Assembly (NCBI GenBank): GCA_033763695.1
Contig: JANRKB010000043.1
Span: 248,001 to 312,000, forward strand
Reading direction: 5' to 3'
DNA length: 64,000 bases
DNA from: JANRKB01 sp033763695
Lineage (GTDB): Bacteria > Planctomycetota > Phycisphaerae > Phycisphaerales > UBA1924
Part shown: one piece after another, positions 60,764-64,000 of the stretch
Numbering within the stretch: position 1 is the stretch's first letter
How the letters are laid out: each line of letters opens with the position of its first letter
Position numbers and translations under genes: made by a program
Notes under the pieces: model-generated
The model's database searches: none
Told to the model about the DNA's origin: nothing
The model's input: the letters and a program-made list of their open reading frames with translations, nothing else

Positions 60764-62200
60764 ATGAACTCCATGTCCGAGGCCGTCAACAGCGTCGATC
60801 CGATCGCACGGCGTCGATGCCTCGTCGCGGCGAGCCTGCTGTTCGCGCTCGCAGGCCTGAGCGGGTGCGGCTCATCGGACAAGCCCGCGGGCACTGCACT
60901 TCGCCCGGCGGACTTTGCGGGCGACTCCACGGCTGCCGCGGGCGTGCGCCCCGTGACCGTTGCGCCCGCCGCGGCGGCCTCCAACGCACCGAGTGCGGCG
61001 GCCGAGCAGACCACCATCCGCGCCATCGACCGCACCCCCGCCACCGAACTCACCGGCCCGATCGGCGCGTCTGAAGGCGTGCTGGATGTGACCAGCGTCG
61101 CGGGACGCCCGACGCCCTCGGCCGCGGCGTCCGCGTCGCGCGAGGCGGTGCTGGTGGACGCCAAGATCGGCGAGATCAACAACAAGGCGATCTATGCGTC
61201 GGCGTTTCTTGACCCGCTGCTGAGCCGCCTGCAAGCCGAGTGGACGCGTCTGCAGAAGACCAACCCCAAGGGCGCACGCCGCGCGTGGTATGACTTCACG
61301 ACATCGCAGGTGCTCGACCGCCTGAACCAGCAGGTGGAGGACGAACTGCTCCGGGCCGAAGCGCTGGCGAGCCTGTCGCCCGAGCAGCGTCAGGGCTTTT
61401 TCGCGTTCATGCAGCGGGCTCAGTCGGACCTCTTCAGCGAGAATCGCGGCAGCAAGGCGCTGACCGACGAGCGGCTCAAGGAAGAGTCGGGCATCGACTC
61501 CGACGCGTGGCTGAAGAACAAAGAGAATCAGGAACTCATTCGCTATCAGCTCTCAAAGCGCATCTATCAGCGTATCTCGGTGAGCAAGCGCGACATCACG
61601 CTGGCGTATCAGCGGAACTACGACGTCTTCAACCCCGACCCCTACGCCCGCTTCCGCCTCATCACGGTTCCCAAGACCAACGACGCTGCGGTCAAGGAGG
61701 TTGTTGATGCGCTGGAGGCCGGCGAAGACTTCATCAGCACCGCGGCCCGCGATGTGAACACATACGACCATGCAAACGCCGGCCTGCGCGACGTGCCGCT
61801 CAAAGGCGTCGCGACGAGCGAGGGCGCGGATCTGTCCAAGGTCGACTTCTTCCCCAACGCGATTCTCAATGACGCCGCCCGCCAGCTTGTGCCGGGCAAG
61901 TATGTCGGCCCGTTTGACTGGGGCAGCGATAAGGCGTGGCTCTACCTAGAGGAGATCCGGCGCGAGGTCCGCTCGCAGTATGACGCGCAGCTCGCGATCG
62001 AGAACGAGCTGCGCAACCGGCGCAGCGCAGTGCAGCGCTACCGCTACATCCAGCGCCTCAAAGATCGGGCGGCGTTCACGGACATCGAAGAGATGACGGC
62101 GCGGCTCGTTGGCTTTGCCGCCGAACGCTGCTTGCCCGCGGACCAGCGCCTGCCGATCACCGTGGACAAGGCGAAGAAGGCCGTGCCGGAGACGAAGTGA
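60764..62200 (+). CDS. Lipoprotein with SurA/PpiC-like architecture
   Basis: 478 residues from ATG 60764, AAGGA upstream. Signal peptide ends in the lipobox LSGC (about 33-36). A disordered Ala/Thr/Pro-rich stretch (about 40-125) is followed by SurA-N-like helices (EINNKAIYASAFLDPLLSRL, LDRLNQQVEDELLRAEALAS), a PpiC-like part (FRLITVPKTNDAAVKEVVDA, AGEDFISTAARDVNTYDHAN, with GLRDVPLKGVATSEGADLSK), and C-terminal helices. It is a candidate periplasmic chaperone or peptidyl-prolyl isomerase for outer membrane proteins. The PpiC domain is divergent, so isomerase activity is uncertain. Confidence 0.78.
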   Translation: MNSMSEAVNSVDPIARRRCLVAASLLFALAGLSGCGSSDKPAGTALRPADFAGDSTAAAGVRPVTVAPAAAASNAPSAAAEQTTIRAIDRTPATELTGPIGASEGVLDVTSVAGRPTPSAAASASREAVLVDAKIGEINNKAIYASAFLDPLLSRLQAEWTRLQKTNPKGARRAWYDFTTSQVLDRLNQQVEDELLRAEALASLSPEQRQGFFAFMQRAQSDLFSENRGSKALTDERLKEESGIDSDAWLKNKENQELIRYQLSKRIYQRISVSKRDITLAYQRNYDVFNPDPYARFRLITVPKTNDAAVKEVVDALEAGEDFISTAARDVNTYDHANAGLRDVPLKGVATSEGADLSKVDFFPNAILNDAARQLVPGKYVGPFDWGSDKAWLYLEEIRREVRSQYDAQLAIENELRNRRSAVQRYRYIQRLKDRAAFTDIEEMTARLVGFAAERCLPADQRLPITVDKAKKAVPETK

Positions 62201-62314
62201 CGCCGGTCGCCAGGACGCGATGGCGGCGCGCGATTGCACGACTCGCGGGTGACGATCACACGACGGGTTCGCGCGTTCCGAATGCCCAATCCCGGATGCC
62301 CAGTGCCTTCTGCT

Positions 62315-64000
62315 TCAGCACCCGGCTTCGAACGCCGCAACGAAGGCGTCGAAGTCGGTGAAATCGACGAAGCCGTCGGCGTTGAAGTCGGCGCCTGAAC
62401 CGCCGGCCTCGAACGCGCTGACGAAGGCATCAAAGTCGGTGAAGTCGAGGAAGCCGTCGGCGTTGAAGTCCGCGTCGCACGCCGGGCCGTTCACAAAGAA
62501 CGAAACGGTTGCGTCGCCGCCGGGCTGGCCGTCGCCGCTGGGCAGCGAGGCGACCAAGCCGGACTTGAGTGCGCCGCCGGGCGTCTCGCCGTCGAGCGCG
62601 AGGCCGCCCGCCGTCACCTGAGCCGCGTTGGCGGTAATGGTGTATGAGCCGCCGCGGAGGGCCGACGAGAAGTTGAGCGTGACCTTGTTCTGGGCGGGCG
62701 TGTTGACGACGCTGAAGGGAACTGGCGTGGTGCCGTTGCGCAGGACGGTGAACGCGCCTGAGGTGAGCGTGACCGGATCGCTGAACCACAGGTTCACGCT
62801 GCTCACAGTGGCGGCTTCGAGCGTCGCGTTGATCGCGGGGCTGACTTCGACCAGCGCCGGCGCGGTCGTGACATACGCCTCGCTGTTCTTGGCCTTGGTC
62901 AAGATCCAGTTGTCGGGGTCGAGCGTGATCGCGCTCGCGCCCGTCACCGTGCCCAGCGGCAGCACATAGCCGCTGCTGAGTTGATCGTTGTTGATGACGA
63001 ACGTTGAAGTGCCGCCCGTGCGCGTGACGCGCACGTCGATGGGCATCTGATAGACGGGGAAGGTGGCGTCCTGCGTCTGGCGCAGCGACATCTTGACGTA
63101 GTTCTTGCCGTTCACCGTGCGGGTGGTGAAGCCGTAGTTGTACGTGGGCGTGCCCTTGAAGTAGACCCACTGGTCGAAGTAACGCTCGAGGTTGAGGCCG
63201 CTGACGGACTCGCAGACGGCGCGGAAGTCATCGGTGGTGGCGGCCGAGCCCTGATACATGGCGCGATACGCCGCGAGCGTGTTCCAGAAGGTGGTGTCGC
63301 CCATGACTTTGCGGAGCATGTGGACGACCCACGCGCCCTTGCGATAGCTCGAGTCGGAGTTGAAGATCGCGCCCTCGCTCGCGGTGTTGGTGACGTAGAC
63401 CGCACGATCAACGCCGAGCGCGGATGGCCGGCGCGAAAGCATCGCGCTGAGATACGCGGGCAGACCCGTCGAGCCGGGCTTGCGTTCTTCCCACACGGCT
63501 TCGCTGAAGGTGGCGAAGCCTTCGTTGAGCCAGATGTCATTCCAGAAGCGGCAGGTGACGTTGTCGCCCCACCACTGGTGGCCGAGTTCGTGTGCCGTCA
63601 CGTCTTCCCAGAAGCCGCCCTGGCCGGTGAAGGTTTGATGCTCCATGCCGCCCGAGAAGCCGAACTGGTACATGCCGTACTTCTCGTTGATGAACGGGTA
63701 TTCGCCGTAAACGGGCTTGAAGGCGGCGAGCATCTGGACGGACTTCTCCCACGCGGCGCGATTGCTGGCGTTGTCGCTGCCGGGGTAAAGCGCAAACTGC
63801 ACGGGCATGCTGCCGGTCGTGCCGTCGGGCTTGGTGTAGACGTAGTTCTTGGTCCACTGGTTGTAGTTGGTGCTGGCGAAGAAGACGAGGTAGGGCGCGG
63901 TGGGATAGTTCGTGGCCCAGCGGTAGCGCTTGCGGCTGCCGCTGAGCGTGTCGGTCCCTTGCAAGAGGCCATTCGACAAACTCACCATCGTCGACGGAGC
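62315..64000 (-). CDS. Secreted M1-family metallopeptidase with dockerin-like end, N-terminus beyond window
   Basis: The frame is open past the right edge, so the N-terminus and signal are missing; an ATG at 63988 is internal. Zinc motif HELGHQWWG with E in NEGFATFSE 18 residues later, and the exopeptidase motif GGMEHQT (GxMEN type). This is an M1 aminopeptidase/leukotriene hydrolase fold. A beta-sandwich of about 150 residues (VSPAINATLEAATVSSVNLW) follows. The last 50 residues are two dockerin-like calcium loops, DADFNADGFLDFTDFDAFVS and ADFNADGFVDFTDFDAFVAA, ending FEAGC. It likely degrades extracellular peptides while anchored at the surface. Confidence 0.9.
   Translation of the reverse strand, partial: APSTMVSLSNGLLQGTDTLSGSRKRYRWATNYPTAPYLVFFASTNYNQWTKNYVYTKPDGTTGSMPVQFALYPGSDNASNRAAWEKSVQMLAAFKPVYGEYPFINEKYGMYQFGFSGGMEHQTFTGQGGFWEDVTAHELGHQWWGDNVTCRFWNDIWLNEGFATFSEAVWEERKPGSTGLPAYLSAMLSRRPSALGVDRAVYVTNTASEGAIFNSDSSYRKGAWVVHMLRKVMGDTTFWNTLAAYRAMYQGSAATTDDFRAVCESVSGLNLERYFDQWVYFKGTPTYNYGFTTRTVNGKNYVKMSLRQTQDATFPVYQMPIDVRVTRTGGTSTFVINNDQLSSGYVLPLGTVTGASAITLDPDNWILTKAKNSEAYVTTAPALVEVSPAINATLEAATVSSVNLWFSDPVTLTSGAFTVLRNGTTPVPFSVVNTPAQNKVTLNFSSALRGGSYTITANAAQVTAGGLALDGETPGGALKSGLVASLPSGDGQPGGDATVSFFVNGPACDADFNADGFLDFTDFDAFVSAFEAGGSGADFNADGFVDFTDFDAFVAAFEAGC

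Overview
The window is one contiguous piece of a GC-rich bacterial chromosome with about 50 protein genes on both strands. I saw no rRNA, tRNA, CRISPR array, phage or transposase gene. It looks like a planctomycete of the Phycisphaerae type. This is an inference from family content: three secreted proteins end in a duplicated dockerin-like calcium-loop module closing on Gly-Cys, three others end in short PEP-CTERM-like tails (Pro-rich motif, hydrophobic stretch, Arg cluster), and there are beta-helix proteins, a GT41-type TPR glycosyltransferase, a HYExAFE-type protein and a stand-alone DUF1844 protein next to folP.

Layout. 0-10.2 kb: a partial class A beta-lactamase-like hydrolase, a Tat-exported beta-helix protein, then two MotA/MotB-type stator loci facing each other around a phosphohexomutase and a GT41 glycosyltransferase. 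The second motB carries an in-frame TAA, and both motA-motB spacers consist of short tandem repeats. 10.4-20 kb: rpoN, aat, rodA with a GNAT gene, an HTH-membrane protein, a YCPPP-repeat exported protein and a two-half ABC-2 permease. 20-30 kb: small secreted and membrane proteins, a CpeT-like lipoprotein, a DUF155 protein, a block of palindromic repeats, a cytochrome c-PQQ sugar dehydrogenase fusion, a GT39 membrane glycosyltransferase, a candidate small RNA, a SUI1-family protein and a glycine-rich RRM protein.

30-44 kb: acetyltransferase, folC, a dockerin-bearing secreted protein, gltX, a PEP-CTERM-like protein, a HYExAFE protein divergent from pyrB, and a three-gene signalling operon (HTH-receiver, HDOD-histidine kinase, receiver-GAF). 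43-54 kb: trpB, an exported helical-repeat protein, a PEP-CTERM-like protein, an AhpD-like protein with a PLP decarboxylase, a secreted lysyl oxidase with dockerin, and argS. 53.6-64 kb: an exonuclease and DNA ligase pair, a Ser/Thr kinase with a metallophosphoesterase, DUF1844-folP, a SurA-like lipoprotein and a secreted M1 peptidase running off the right edge.

Housekeeping genes (rpoN, aat, rodA, folC, gltX, pyrB, trpB, argS, folP) are interleaved with envelope and secretion genes. Intergenic regions carry at least three families of palindromic repeats and one family of 7-8 base tandem repeats. The most notable signals are the repeat-filled motA-motB junctions with the motB nonsense codon, the multi-hairpin elements near 23.4 kb, and an orphan promoter-to-terminator unit at 28.2-28.4 kb. 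All functions are read from motifs in the translated sequence; no database search was run.
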